Below, piece after piece: positions 1-6,168 of a DNA stretch of 17,623 nucleotides. How positions within the stretch are numbered: position 1 is the first letter of the stretch; each line of letters starts with the position of its first letter. The notes under the pieces are model-generated. The model made no database searches, had not been told where the DNA came from, and was given only the letters and a program-made list of their open reading frames with translations. The position numbers were made by a program, and so were the translations under genes. Origin of the DNA: Fidelibacterota bacterium (GTDB taxonomy: Bacteria > Fidelibacterota > Marinisomatia > Marinisomatales > UBA1611); the NCBI GenBank assembly GCA_015658495.1, contig DQOT01000182.1:1-17623 (forward strand), given 5' to 3'.

Positions 1-184
1 ATCCAATTTTTACCTGGTTTAAAAGAGCAGACGCATCATTTGTTTCAAGGGTAATAAAACGGAACAGGAGAAAGAAAACCGCACCAAAAATGGCAATCAT
101 AAATGGGATCAGGAAAAAAGAATAAAATAGGGTATAGATCCTGCTTGATTCTTTTTGTGATAATGGTGTTGTGTTTTTGTTCAT
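1..184 (-). CDS. N-terminal part of a membrane-anchored protein, cut by the window edge
   Basis: The reading frame opens with an ATG at 184 on the minus strand and stays open for 61 codons to the window edge, so only the N-terminus is visible. It has a short polar start (MNKNTTPLSQKESSRIY), one strongly hydrophobic span at about residues 17-42 rich in Phe, Ile and Leu, then a polar stretch ending in LLNQVKIG. This layout, a single N-terminal anchor followed by a presumably large soluble domain, is reminiscent of membrane-anchored HEAT-repeat proteins encoded with respiratory genes in some bacteria, but no repeat is visible here, so that is only a guess. It starts 14 nt after the stop of the 56-aa gene and is the last visible member of the minus-strand operon that begins at 1931. 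No convincing Shine-Dalgarno motif is seen. Confidence 0.6.
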   Translation of the reverse strand, partial: MNKNTTPLSQKESSRIYTLFYSFFLIPFMIAIFGAVFFLLFRFITLETNDASALLNQVKIG

Positions 185-198
185 TTTTTCAAAAGGTC

Positions 199-369
199 TC
201 AGACTTGATTATTTAAATCACCCTTCACTTTTAATTTTTCAATATCATTTTTTAAATGCTTTGTTAAATTTTGAAGACGCCGCACTTCCTTTTTCAATTT
301 CATTTGTTCACCTAATAGGATCATGGCAAAGACCAGAACCAGAATGGAGATCATGGGTAATGTATCCAT
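199..369 (-). CDS. 56-aa single-span membrane protein with coiled-coil tail
   Basis: The predicted 56-aa protein starts MDTLPMISILVLVFAMILLG, one transmembrane helix at about residues 4-20. A highly charged, Lys/Glu/Leu-rich tail at 22-50 follows (EQMKLKKEVRRLQNLTKHLK and onward) with leucine spacing that suggests a coiled coil. Its ATG at 369 reuses the last base of the preceding gene's TAA stop (TAATG), which argues for translational coupling and therefore for a real gene. I do not recognise the family. The shape, a membrane anchor plus cytoplasmic coiled coil, resembles small accessory or assembly proteins of membrane complexes, and the divergent heme A genes suggest a respiratory complex; that role is inferred. 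It overlaps a spurious plus-strand reading frame. Confidence 0.6.
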   Translation of the reverse strand: MDTLPMISILVLVFAMILLGEQMKLKKEVRRLQNLTKHLKNDIEKLKVKGDLNNQV

Positions 370-515
370 TACGACTCATTTTCGCTATCTTTTCCCTGTT
401 TTAATTGCAATCCCAAAAGAATTGGAAAAAAAAACAGGAGTATGCATCCAACCAATAGCAGTCCCACCGCCCATTCCAGATTTCGCATAAGCCATTCGAG
501 AGTTAACCATTCCAT
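369..515 (-). CDS. 48-aa single-span membrane protein
   Basis: The predicted 48-aa protein starts MEWLTLEWLMRNLEW. It has a hydrophobic helix at about residues 15-36 containing several Leu, a run of three Phe and a Pro, then a short polar tail ending KDSENES. The first 15 residues are amphipathic with three tryptophans, as often seen at a membrane interface. It begins 10 nt after the stop of the 35-aa gene and its TAA overlaps the next ATG by one base, so it sits in a tightly packed, apparently translationally coupled series. Family unknown. Small single-helix subunits are common in cytochrome oxidases and cytochrome b complexes, and the genomic setting makes that a reasonable hypothesis rather than an identification. 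No Shine-Dalgarno is visible in the short gap before it. Confidence 0.6.
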   Translation of the reverse strand: MEWLTLEWLMRNLEWAVGLLLVGCILLFFFPILLGLQLKQGKDSENES

Positions 516-525
516 ACTATCTATT

Positions 526-633
526 TTAAAGTACCCATGTCACTAACGTAACATAAATTAAAAGTAAGAGCGTGCATATGATCATAGATATAACCTGTGT
601 TTTTGTCATGCCTACTTTGGGTGCTTCAGACAT
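526..633 (-). CDS. 35-aa single-span membrane peptide
   Basis: The predicted 35-aa peptide has a polar N-terminus (MSEAPKVGMTKTQVIS) and one transmembrane helix at about 16-35 that runs to the C-terminus (ending TWVL). Its ATG at 633 uses the last A of the TAA stop of the 432-aa gene (TAATG), a junction typical of translational coupling. It is too short for most gene callers. The family is not recognised. The same TAATG arrangement recurs between the 48- and 56-aa genes, which strengthens the case that all three are translated together. A small subunit or assembly peptide of the membrane complex encoded further left is plausible, but this is inferred from context only. Confidence 0.55.
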   Translation of the reverse strand: MSEAPKVGMTKTQVISMIICTLLLLIYVTLVTWVL

Positions 634-1931
634 TATTTCGCTGCCCGTTTTGCTTTGACAATTGCTGCTTTGATCTTTCCGCGTAAAACTCTGTTATCCA
701 GAGCATTGACCTCATCCATATCGCCTTCCAATCCTTTGGCGATGAGTCGTTCCATCAATTGTTCATCTGTTTCGCCTGCATCTTCAGATCCACTTGTTGC
801 TTCCGGAATTTCCGGCATGGCTGGCCGATCAATCGTACCCCGTTTAATTTTAACGATCATGGCTTTGGCTTTTCCGCGGGTCACTTTATCCGTGTGAGCA
901 TTCACCGTATCCATGTCCCCTTCTAATCCTTTATTCACCAAATAAGCCACCAGGTCCTCCGGGGATAATGCAGCAATTCCACCGCCACTGGATGGTGCAG
1001 CGCCACCGGCAGGTTTGTCGGGCTTCGAGGGAGTAATTCCAGTTCGTTTTGCTTTCGTTATCCCAGCTTTTGCCATGCCGCGGATGGGCTTTTCAGGGAT
1101 GGCATTCACAAAATCCATGTTGCCTTCCAACCCCATGTTGATACCATAATCAATATAATCCTGTCGGGACGCAAATCCGCCAAATTGGTTTGCACCGCTA
1201 TCCACACTGCCTGCTTCATCTTCTTCGGTCTTAAATTCTACCTTGGGAACGACGGTATCTAATTTTTGCAGGATACGTGATTTGGCGGGCCAGTTAAATT
1301 GCGTTAAAAATGAAAAAAGACCTTTGGATGTCCGTTTGCAGGTAACCCAAACCCCAAACTCTGTTTCTTCAATGGTAAAATGAACATATTCGCTGGTCAG
1401 TGGAGATGTTCTGAAAGTGAATCCGAATTCCTTTTCTTTTTCCAAGGTCATGATCCGGCACTTGAAATAAGGGGCGATGGTCCTGGGACGGATCTTAAAA
1501 AATGATCCGGGAATTAAATCAAGATGGGTAAAAGAATACTTGTGAACATAGCGGTCAATATCAATAACAGGTAAGGCACGCTGAATACCATAGAACCACA
1601 CATTATACATATTCAAGGACGTGAGCATTTTCCACATGATCTCTTTGGTGGTGGAAAAATGATGTTTGACGATGCTTTCGCCGTCAAAGGGTTCCCAGGA
1701 TGTCCAACTTTCGCCTACACCATTTTTAGGAACAAGTGGAGCTTGAAGTTTGGCCTCGGGCTGTGCGATACCATCAAACTCAAGATCTTTCGATGAATAA
1801 TGCCGGATATTTCCGTCAGAAAATTCTATTTCATACTTGGTCGGGTAGAAATAGATCTTCTTTAGCGTGCCGCTTTCGCCTGTTTCGCGAATGGTACACT
1901 GCGTGCCCAGATTAATCCGGTTTAAATGCAT
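633..1931 (-). CDS. SRPBCC/START-like protein with three C-terminal GLEGxMDxVNA repeats
   Basis: This 432-aa soluble protein has three visible parts. Residues 8-53 form a small beta-rich domain (GTLKKIYFYPTKYEIEFSDG) resembling a Tudor/KOW/SH3-type barrel. Residues about 75-232 look like an SRPBCC/START (polyketide cyclase-like) ligand-binding fold, with an aromatic-rich opening around 88-115 and alternating strands to about 200. The C-terminal third carries three copies of a roughly 40-residue unit at 258-297, 326-365 and 391-430, each with a GLEG(N/D)MDxVNA core and ending in a basic KAKR/KIKR stretch, separated by Pro/Gly/Ser- or acid-rich linkers. There is no signal peptide or membrane span, so it is presumably cytoplasmic. 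An AAGGA motif at 1939-1943 on the minus strand supports this start. It is first in a leftward operon with three tiny membrane proteins. A lipid- or cofactor-binding assembly role is speculative. The ORF is convincing; its function is not known. Confidence 0.85.
   Translation of the reverse strand: MHLNRINLGTQCTIRETGESGTLKKIYFYPTKYEIEFSDGNIRHYSSKDLEFDGIAQPEAKLQAPLVPKNGVGESWTSWEPFDGESIVKHHFSTTKEIMWKMLTSLNMYNVWFYGIQRALPVIDIDRYVHKYSFTHLDLIPGSFFKIRPRTIAPYFKCRIMTLEKEKEFGFTFRTSPLTSEYVHFTIEETEFGVWVTCKRTSKGLFSFLTQFNWPAKSRILQKLDTVVPKVEFKTEEDEAGSVDSGANQFGGFASRQDYIDYGINMGLEGNMDFVNAIPEKPIRGMAKAGITKAKRTGITPSKPDKPAGGAAPSSGGGIAALSPEDLVAYLVNKGLEGDMDTVNAHTDKVTRGKAKAMIVKIKRGTIDRPAMPEIPEATSGSEDAGETDEQLMERLIAKGLEGDMDEVNALDNRVLRGKIKAAIVKAKRAAK
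642..1160 (-). repeat. Three in-frame tandem protein repeats (about 120 bp each)
   Basis: Three coding repeats lie at 1160-1041, 956-837 and 761-642 on the minus strand, encoding residues 258-297, 326-365 and 391-430 of the SRPBCC-like protein. The shared pattern is a hydrophobic helix start, GLEGxMDxVNA, about six variable residues, then RGxxKAxIxKxKR. They are separated by 28 and 25 residues of low-complexity linker. The protein pattern is much better conserved than the DNA, so the copies are old and under selection rather than a recent slippage product. Confidence 0.8.
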
Positions 1932-2076
1932 TTTAAATTCCTTGATGATTCCATGGATTTAATTTGGTGAAAATTGTCCCCAACCCAGCCCTGAATTTAA
2001 TAACTACCATCTCCTATTTGAAGCGGAAAAGTTTCATTCGATTCACTAAAAATGGCTCTAATTTTGCCGGCTGTTT

Positions 2077-3012
2077 ATGAACACATTTCGCACATTTTCT
2101 TTTATCACCACCGCCATGACATATTTACTGATATTCGTTGGAGGATTGGTCCGTGTTGCCGGTGCTGGAATGGGATGTCCTGATTGGCCCAAATGTTTCG
2201 ACCGGTGGATCCCGCCAACCAGCCTGGATCAATTGCCGGATCATATCGATCCTGCCAAATTCAATATCGTTTTAGCGTGGATAGAATACAGCAATCGTTT
2301 ATTGGGTGCATTGGTTGGGTTAGCCATCATGATAACTACTTATTTAGCTTTTAAATATTATAGAAATGTCATTCGGATCACGGGGTCAGTCCTTGCTGCA
2401 TTTTTTCTCACATTGGTTGAAGGGTGGCTCGGTTCTGTTTTGGTGGACACCGTATTAAATCCTATCACGATCACACTCCATTTATTATTGGCCTTGGTCA
2501 TTGTAATGCTTTTGCTCTATTCCGCGCAGGAAGCCTTTTATTTGGAAAATCATGATTCCGAAAAGGGAAGCCGATATCCTCCTAATATGAAATGGATGTT
2601 CGGCATCCTGTCTATCACTTTGCTCGCTGAAGTTGTATTGGGGACAGAGATTCGGGGTGGATTGGAAATGATCCGTGAAGATAATCCTATGCTGGACAGC
2701 CAATTTTTACTCCGGATGTTAGGCCCCTTCAAATACATCCATACGATGCTTGGATTTATCATCTCGGGATTATCTGGATTACTTTGGCTCCGTTTAGTGA
2801 AGCAGTCCCAAAATCCATCCACAATTATGATTCAATCATCCACGGCTATTTTAGGATTGGTCATAACACAGATCATCATGGGGGAACTATTGGTATTCCT
2901 CGATGTTATTCCGCTCATTCAACTTTTTCATATGTGGGTGGCATCCTGGATACTTGGGCTTGTTATGATCCAATACACCGCATGGAACCAATCACAATTG
3001 GCACATGAATAA
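2077..3012 (+). CDS. ctaA: Heme A synthase (COX15/CtaA family)
   Basis: This integral membrane enzyme oxidises the C8 methyl of heme O to a formyl group, giving heme A for aa3-type oxidases. The 311-aa product has about eight hydrophobic helices, the family's usual number. Diagnostic sequence includes VGGLVRVAGAGMGCPDWPKC at 21-40, holding the paired extracytoplasmic cysteines C34 and C40, and WIEYSNRLLGALVG at 68-81 with the conserved glutamate E70. Likely heme-ligand histidines are H135 (LHLLLAL), H222 (IHTMLG) and H285 (FHMWVAS). The fourth ligand position, three residues after the glutamate (His in Bacillus CtaA), is Asn73; I believe related Bacteroidota proteins share this. It is the first gene of a four-gene plus-strand operon and its end overlaps the SCO gene by 8 bp. 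No clear Shine-Dalgarno precedes the ATG. Confidence 0.93.
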   Translation: MNTFRTFSFITTAMTYLLIFVGGLVRVAGAGMGCPDWPKCFDRWIPPTSLDQLPDHIDPAKFNIVLAWIEYSNRLLGALVGLAIMITTYLAFKYYRNVIRITGSVLAAFFLTLVEGWLGSVLVDTVLNPITITLHLLLALVIVMLLLYSAQEAFYLENHDSEKGSRYPPNMKWMFGILSITLLAEVVLGTEIRGGLEMIREDNPMLDSQFLLRMLGPFKYIHTMLGFIISGLSGLLWLRLVKQSQNPSTIMIQSSTAILGLVITQIIMGELLVFLDVIPLIQLFHMWVASWILGLVMIQYTAWNQSQLAHE

Positions 3013-3592
3013 AAATAGTCTACTCATTTTAATGTCTGTCATTCTTTTGGGCGCCGGCGCTACCTGGGTGATCCAAAAAGCAAATTCGTCCCATGATCTC
3101 CCAGTGATCAAAGATGTTCCCTCATTTTTATTTAAAACACAGGATGGAGAATCATTTTCTGAAAATGAGCTGAAAGGGAAGATCACCGTGTTAGATTTCA
3201 TGTTCACAACTTGCGCAGGTCCTTGTCCCATCATGACAAATAACATGGCACATCTCTATCAAGATTACACAAATGTTGAGGAAGTCCAATTCGTTTCCAT
3301 CACGGTGGATCCAGCCGTGGATAATGAAGAAATCCTGAAACAATATGCAAACGCCAATGGCGTGGATGATGATCGCTGGCAATTCCTAACTTCGGACATT
3401 GATGCGATCAAAGATTTGAAGAAGAATGGATTCATGTTGTATGCCGATGAATTGCCCCGTGGACACGCGATCAAATTTGTATTGATCGACCCCAAAGGAA
3501 GAATCCGGAAGTATTATGACGGGACGGACAAAGCCAGTATAGCTGTCCTGCGAAATGATTTGAACAATCTGGTAAAGGAAATTCGATCTTAA
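3005..3592 (+). CDS. SCO1/SenC copper chaperone for cytochrome oxidase Cu-A site
   Basis: This is a membrane-anchored thioredoxin-fold protein that delivers copper to, or reduces cysteines of, cytochrome c oxidase subunit II on the outer face of the inner membrane. The 195-aa product has an N-terminal hydrophobic helix (residues 5-23) acting as anchor, then the SCO domain. The copper ligands are visible: CxxxC as C70-AGP-C74 in FMFTTCAGPCP, and H154 in RGHAIKFVLID. Other family landmarks are VSITVDP near 97-103 and the LIDPKGRIRKYYDGT stretch. Its ATG lies inside the last codons of the heme A synthase gene (8 bp overlap) and its stop is immediately followed by the ctaB ATG, so translation of the three is probably coupled. 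Length and motif spacing are normal. Confidence 0.93.
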   Translation: MNKNSLLILMSVILLGAGATWVIQKANSSHDLPVIKDVPSFLFKTQDGESFSENELKGKITVLDFMFTTCAGPCPIMTNNMAHLYQDYTNVEEVQFVSITVDPAVDNEEILKQYANANGVDDDRWQFLTSDIDAIKDLKKNGFMLYADELPRGHAIKFVLIDPKGRIRKYYDGTDKASIAVLRNDLNNLVKEIRS

Positions 3593-4474
3593 ATGAAACG
3601 TGTCCCGCCTAAGGCCAATTCTTTGCCAGCTGCTTATTTTGAGTTGACCAAACCCAGCATCACCTTTTTGATATTGGTCTCAACCGCATTGGGATATTAT
3701 CTCGGAGCCGGTGGAATTGATAATTGGTCTAGATTTTTTATCACCTTGATCGGTTCCGGATTGGTCTCATCCGGTGCAGGTGCATTGAATCATTTTGCGG
3801 AGCAGGAATCGGATCAACGCATGAATAGGACAAAATCCCGTCCTATTCCAACAGGAATGATTTCTCCAAATCACGCCATGTTCTTTGGAATTGCGATCAC
3901 GCTTTTGGGTGTGGGAATACTTTTTTTCCTGATCAATGAATTAACAGCGATCCTGGCTCTTATTACAACTTTGTTGTATTTATTCATTTATACTCCATTG
4001 AAAAAAATTACCTGGCTCAATACATCTATCGGAGCGATTCCCGGTGCCCTTCCACCTTTGGGCGGTTGGGTGGCAGCCACTGGAACGCTTAACCCGGAAG
4101 CATGGATCCTCTTTGGAATACTATTTTTATGGCAGCATCCCCATTTTTATTCCATCGCGTTTATGTGCAAAGAAGATTATAAAAGAGCGAATCTGAAAAT
4201 GCTCCCGGTCCTCGAAACGGATGGGAAACGAACCAACCGCCAGATTATTTGGCATGCCCTGTTATTAATCCCCGTATCCTTGATGCCGTCTTACATCGGC
4301 CTATTGGGCATGACCTATTTTTGGGGTGCGCTATTATTAGGAATAGGGTATCTTGTATCTGGTTTCCCTTTGGTTAAAAATTATTCACTGGGAAATGCCA
4401 AATTTCTTTTGAAAGTATCTGTGGTTTATTTACCGGCACTGTTTGGTATGATCATCCTGGATAAAATGGTGTGA
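3593..4474 (+). CDS. ctaB: Heme O synthase (protoheme IX farnesyltransferase)
   Basis: This UbiA-superfamily membrane prenyltransferase attaches a farnesyl group to heme B, producing heme O, the substrate of the heme A synthase encoded two genes upstream. The 293-aa product has multiple transmembrane helices. The first prenyl-diphosphate/Mg site is the NxxxExxxD form, N66-E70-D74, in the segment ALNHFAEQESDQRMNRTKSR. The second conserved block is YTPLKKITWLNTSIGAIPGA, and the heme O synthase hallmark LWQHPHFYSIAFMCKEDYKR is present just before LKMLPV. These separate it from UbiA or MenA. The ATG abuts the SCO stop (TAAATG) with no gap and the next gene starts one base after its TGA. Length is typical. 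Confidence 0.95.
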   Translation: MKRVPPKANSLPAAYFELTKPSITFLILVSTALGYYLGAGGIDNWSRFFITLIGSGLVSSGAGALNHFAEQESDQRMNRTKSRPIPTGMISPNHAMFFGIAITLLGVGILFFLINELTAILALITTLLYLFIYTPLKKITWLNTSIGAIPGALPPLGGWVAATGTLNPEAWILFGILFLWQHPHFYSIAFMCKEDYKRANLKMLPVLETDGKRTNRQIIWHALLLIPVSLMPSYIGLLGMTYFWGALLLGIGYLVSGFPLVKNYSLGNAKFLLKVSVVYLPALFGMIILDKMV

Positions 4475-4475
4475 T

Positions 4476-4991
4476 ATGAAAACAGATCAATTTTGGACTC
4501 GTATTATATTTATTGTGTCTGCTGTCATCAGTTTAGCTGTGGCATTTCTCATTTTAGGGCCAAGACCCGAGGGCATTGAAGGTTCACTGGATGTATCTAT
4601 GCTACCGTTGGTTAATGCTTCCTTGAATGGATTAACTATTCCTCTCTTGATATATGGATTTATTTTGATTAAGAAGAAGCAAAGGGACCATCATCGAAAT
4701 GTGATGCTAACAGCATTTGGAACATCATCATTATTTCTTGTATCCTATGTGATCTATCACTGGTTCAAAAGTGGCCCCAAAATGTATACCGGCGATTTTT
4801 CGATATTTTATTATATGATTCTATTAACGCATATCATTCTGGCTGTGAGCATTATTCCGTTGGCATTATTGACCTTATACAGGGGGTGGACTTTCCAGAT
4901 TGATAAACATCGAAAAATTGCAAAAATCACGTTTCCCATTTGGCTATATGTATCTATTACTGGTGTTATGATTTATCTTATGTTGTACTGA
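4476..4991 (+). CDS. DUF420 (CtaM-like) membrane protein of cytochrome oxidase assembly
   Basis: This 171-aa protein has four or five transmembrane helices and belongs to the DUF420 family. The signature is clear: LPLVNASLNGLTIPLLIYG at 43-61, the HHRNVMLTAFGTSSLFLVSY block, YVIYHW, a central LLTHIILAVSIIPLALLTLY helix and the C-terminal HRKIAKITFPIWLYVSITGV. DUF420 proteins sit in heme A/oxidase operons, and the Staphylococcus member CtaM is required for an active aa3-type quinol oxidase; the exact step remains unclear. It ends the operon, starting one base after the ctaB stop. The conserved His and Trp/Tyr residues in the helices would suit heme or copper handling, which is an inference. 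Confidence 0.88.
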   Translation: MKTDQFWTRIIFIVSAVISLAVAFLILGPRPEGIEGSLDVSMLPLVNASLNGLTIPLLIYGFILIKKKQRDHHRNVMLTAFGTSSLFLVSYVIYHWFKSGPKMYTGDFSIFYYMILLTHIILAVSIIPLALLTLYRGWTFQIDKHRKIAKITFPIWLYVSITGVMIYLMLY

Positions 4992-5008
4992 ATTTCATAA
5001 TTTTTTAC

Positions 5009-5036
5009 TTGTATTATATTTGTATTCATATATATA
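5009..5036 (+). promoter_or_regulatory. Candidate promoter for the helix-turn-helix gene
   Basis: In the 95-bp AT-rich gap after the DUF420 gene, TTGTAT at 5009-5014 lies 16 bp before TATATA at 5031-5036, an imperfect sigma-70-type pair. The surrounding sequence is so AT-rich that other pairings are possible, so this is a suggestion only. Confidence 0.25.
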
Positions 5037-5086
5037 GTCCATTACCTTAAGAAACAAATAACCTATCAACAAAAAAAGAGGTAATC

Positions 5087-5437
5087 ATGACAAGATCAGA
5101 AATCGTAATTGATTCCCTAAATAACTCCCGATATACCATTCAACAATGGTCCCAAATTTTGGGTGTTACTCGCGATACCATCCATAAATGGTTAAATGGA
5201 GTCAACAGTCCAAAACGTGCTACGGTGAATCACATTGCTGAAACTCTGGGAAAACAAGCCTTCTTTGCTGAAAAGGATGATGTTCAGTTTAAAGATACTG
5301 GCAATCCTGCTCCCGAACTTGACCTTGGCAAAAAATCCCACGCTCCGACAGGTGCAACATCTGCTCTGGTTGATGAATTGATTGCACAGGTTCAATACCT
5401 TCGGAATCGTGTTCAGGAACTGGAAGCACAAGCATAA
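5087..5437 (+). CDS. Small helix-turn-helix protein with C-terminal coiled coil
   Basis: This 116-aa protein has an N-terminal XRE/Cro-like helix-turn-helix at about residues 15-55 (TIQQWSQILGVTRDTIHKWL, then SPKRATVNHIAETLG). A polar Pro/Gly/Asp-rich linker spans 56-90 and an amphipathic helix runs from 93 to 115 (ALVDELIAQVQYLRNRVQEL) with heptad hydrophobics that should form a coiled-coil dimer. It is probably a DNA-binding regulator, with the coil as oligomerisation domain; its target is unknown. A good Shine-Dalgarno (AGAGG, 5077-5081) sits 5 nt before the ATG. It is a single-gene unit: a separate AT-rich upstream region and a strong terminator just downstream. Control of the adjacent heme A operon is possible but nothing in the sequence proves it. 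Confidence 0.85.
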   Translation: MTRSEIVIDSLNNSRYTIQQWSQILGVTRDTIHKWLNGVNSPKRATVNHIAETLGKQAFFAEKDDVQFKDTGNPAPELDLGKKSHAPTGATSALVDELIAQVQYLRNRVQELEAQA

Positions 5438-5464
5438 TTAATATTCCAGATTGATTACGAATAT

Positions 5465-5494
5465 AAAAAAGGCTCGCATTTGCGAGCCTTTTTT
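5465..5494 (+). terminator. Rho-independent terminator
   Basis: A perfect hairpin, GGCTCGC (5471-5477), loop ATTT, GCGAGCC (5482-5488), is preceded by six A and followed by six T (5489-5494). It lies 27 bp after the stop of the helix-turn-helix gene and should end its transcript. The A-run on the 5' side means it could also work in the other direction, but no minus-strand gene ends here. Confidence 0.93.
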
Positions 5495-5520
5495 GTTTTG
5501 AGATATCACAATTACGTATG

Positions 5521-5650
5521 AATGGATTGTTGGATAGAAAATGGGAGAAGGAAGATGGGAAATGGTGATTGGCAGTTGGTGAGCCGTGGTGAAAGGGTGG
5601 TTGGAATATTGGATTGCTGGATGAATGGAATAATGGATTGGTGGGAAATT
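5521..5650 (+). repeat. C-poor ATGG/TTGG-rich simple sequence, left copy
   Basis: About 130 bp built from degenerate TGGATTG, ATGG and TTGG units contains only four C on this strand, unlike any surrounding sequence. A short reading frame through it has Trp/Gly/Asp-rich low-complexity content and is not a credible gene. The stretch ends just where homology to the DUF4143 remnant begins. A similar stretch lies on the other side of that remnant at 6085-6160. No function is evident. Confidence 0.6.
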
Positions 5651-5652
5651 AG

Positions 5653-6084
5653 CAGTTTAATAAACATGAGTATTATTCCTTGTACTCCAAAATTCGAGCT
5701 CTAAAAAAAGAACAAAAACTCTATTTATGAGACTGGTCTATCCTGGAAGAGATAGGATATAAATTTGAAAATCTTGTTGCGTGTTAATTACTGAAATGTT
5801 GTCATTTAAAAGAAGATACGGTAGGATATAATATGGAATTGAGATTCATCCGGGATACAGATAAACGAGCAATTGATTTTGTTATTCTCCAAGATAAAAA
5901 ACCACTTTTTGCCGTTGAATGTAAAACCAGCGAAAGAGATTTGAGTCCCGCCATCAATAATTTTAAAGAGCGAACCGAAATACCATCTTTTTATCAGGTT
6001 CATACTGGGACAAAGGATGTCTTAAAAAAAGGATGCAGAATTTTACCATTTACGATATTTTGTAAAGAATTGGGAATGCCGTAA
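5653..6084 (+). pseudogene. Decayed C-terminal remnant of an AAA/DUF4143 ATPase
   Basis: Read in one frame, this stretch gives the end of an AAA_14/DUF4143-type ATP-binding protein. The pieces are EYYSLYSKIRALKKEQKLYL, a TGA stop at 5728-5730, then DWSILEEIGYKFENLVAC, a TAA stop at 5785-5787, then LLKCCHLKEDTVGYNMELRF and an intact tail to a TAA at 6082-6084. The tail includes the PD-(D/E)XK-like core of the family: IDFVILQDKK, then FAVECKTSERDLSP (D, E and K of the fold visible). In intact relatives the first stop position is normally Trp (WDWS) and the second His. The N-terminal AAA domain, normally some 200 residues, is absent. Because other genes here end in TGA, recoding is unlikely. The last 83 codons from an ATG at 5833 are open, but translation would give only a fragment. 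Confidence 0.75.
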
Positions 6085-6160
6085 GGATGGTGATTGGTTT
6101 TGTGTAGCTGGTTGAATGGTTGATTGGATTTAAAATGGGTGGCGAAAGACGTTTGATGGA
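6085..6160 (+). repeat. C-poor ATGG/TTGG-rich simple sequence, right copy
   Basis: Directly after the stop of the DUF4143 remnant lies about 75 bp of the same degenerate GGATGG, TGATTGG, TTGAATGG composition, with three C on the plus strand. It fills nearly all of the gap to the end of the convergent 1524-aa gene. No terminator hairpin for either flanking gene is evident within it. Confidence 0.5.
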
Positions 6161-6168
6161 AAAAAGAA

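Noticed and set aside
171..404. Plus-strand 77-codon reading frame
   Set aside because: It lies antisense to the three-gene series of small membrane proteins, whose coupled stops and starts and membrane-type composition make the minus strand the better reading.
655..897. Plus-strand 80-codon frame within the SRPBCC-repeat gene
   Set aside because: It is a shadow of the repeat-coding minus strand; the residue composition is Ser/Ile-rich with no domain features.
5521..5650. CRISPR-like or microsatellite array
   Set aside because: The units are degenerate and irregularly spaced, with no constant repeat length and no unique spacers.
5522..5704. Plus-strand 60-codon frame in the C-poor repeat
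   Set aside because: The product is low-complexity Trp/Gly/Met text produced by ATGG repeats and runs into the DUF4143 relic in a different frame.
5728..5730. TGA read as tryptophan (altered genetic code)
   Set aside because: The position is Trp in intact relatives, which made recoding tempting, but ctaB and the DUF420 gene end in TGA at the expected protein ends, and a second stop (TAA) interrupts the same relic.
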